From: an uncultured Eubacteriales bacterium
GTDB lineage: Bacteria; Bacillota; Clostridia; Christensenellales; Aristaeellaceae
DNA length: 56,188 nt
NCBI GenBank assembly: GCA_902793325.1
Contig: CADBCY010000016.1
Span: forward strand, 1-56,188
Direction of reading: 5' to 3'
How positions within the stretch are numbered: the stretch's first letter is position 1; each line of letters begins with the position of its first letter. The translations under genes and the position numbers were made by a program. Under the pieces are notes generated by a model. That model did not search any database. It worked only from the letters and a program-made list of their open reading frames with translations, and had not been told where the DNA came from. Shown here one piece after another: positions 56,073 to 56,188 of the stretch.

Positions 56073-56188
56073 CCCGAACGGATAAAAAGAGGTTCATCAC
56101 GGAAAGTTGTGGGATTGACAGAAATGCGATAGACAAAAGGAGCATGAAAGACTTCTAATTGTAGCTGCGAAACAAACAAGGAAGAAGT
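56073..56188. other. Window end, no gene supported
   Basis: AT-rich stretch after the SDR gene. It contains a TTGACA (about 56115) without a matching -10. AAAGGAG is followed by ATG and a stop after four codons (Met-Lys-Asp-Phe). No terminator hairpin is obvious before the window ends. Confidence 0.4.

Noticed and set aside
56139-56160. Mini-gene with ribosome-binding site and four codons (Met-Lys-Asp-Phe-stop)
   Set aside because: Too short to judge, no promoter -10 and no downstream context in the window; probably chance.

Overview
The window looks like the chromosome of a high-GC, endospore-forming Firmicute (Clostridia). It carries an unmistakable sporulation sigma factor G preceded by a sigma-F-type promoter, a CIRCE heat-shock operator, a MetV/MetF pair of the kind found in acetogenic or C1-metabolising anaerobes, and sigma-A promoters with 17-bp spacers. 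A placement near Christensenellales is only an impression from GC content and gene content, not something the sequence proves.

Positions 1-97 are the right end of an IS66-family insertion sequence that landed four codons into a gene read leftwards. Positions 215-13097 are a 12.9-kb integrative element in the 3' end of a tRNA-Ser(GGA) gene. It is bounded by 24-bp direct repeats (215-238 and 13074-13097) and has clearly lower GC than the rest. Its mobility module is at the right: a remnant of a CHC2 primase, a VapE-like ATPase, an excisionase-type HTH protein and a tyrosine integrase. Its cargo, on the other strand, is defence-like: type III restriction (res), type III methylase (mod), an OLD-family ATPase/TOPRIM nuclease and a Bro-N/DinD-like protein in one tight operon ending in a terminator, then a UPF0175/DUF3368 antitoxin/toxin-like pair. 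A truncated DUF2971 gene lies at the junction of cargo and mobility module.

From 13.2 kb on the DNA is ordinary high-GC chromosome. 13.2-23 kb: a tandem 93-bp repeat, degV-trmO, an M16 peptidase, divergent galT/galK, and the tsaE-tsaB-rimI cluster followed by a membrane-anchored Mur ligase. 23-31 kb: Na/Pi cotransporter, M20 amidohydrolase, pyruvyl transferase, PanE-like reductase and htpG under a CIRCE element. 31-39.7 kb: an XRE regulator with two classes of helical repeat, glutamate racemase, a phospholipase D-type protein, RluF, RlmI, metV-metF and a Nudix hydrolase. 39.9-44.1 kb: a 2-oxoacid dehydrogenase E2 followed by a fused alpha-beta E1, with no E3 nearby. 44.3-50.2 kb: a membrane GGDEF protein, sigG, a DUF1846 protein, a small HTH protein with histone-H1-like Lys/Ala repeats, and a secreted BspA-type leucine-rich-repeat protein. 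50.4-56.1 kb: a complete branched-chain-amino-acid-type ABC transporter (livHMGF plus binding protein) and a gluconate-5-dehydrogenase-like SDR.

The most promising candidate for an undescribed system is the res-mod-OLD-BroN operon of the tRNA-Ser element. Secondary points of interest are the XRE/repeat protein next to the CIRCE-controlled htpG, the tandem palindrome-bearing repeats beside the tRNA, and the H1-like HTH protein.
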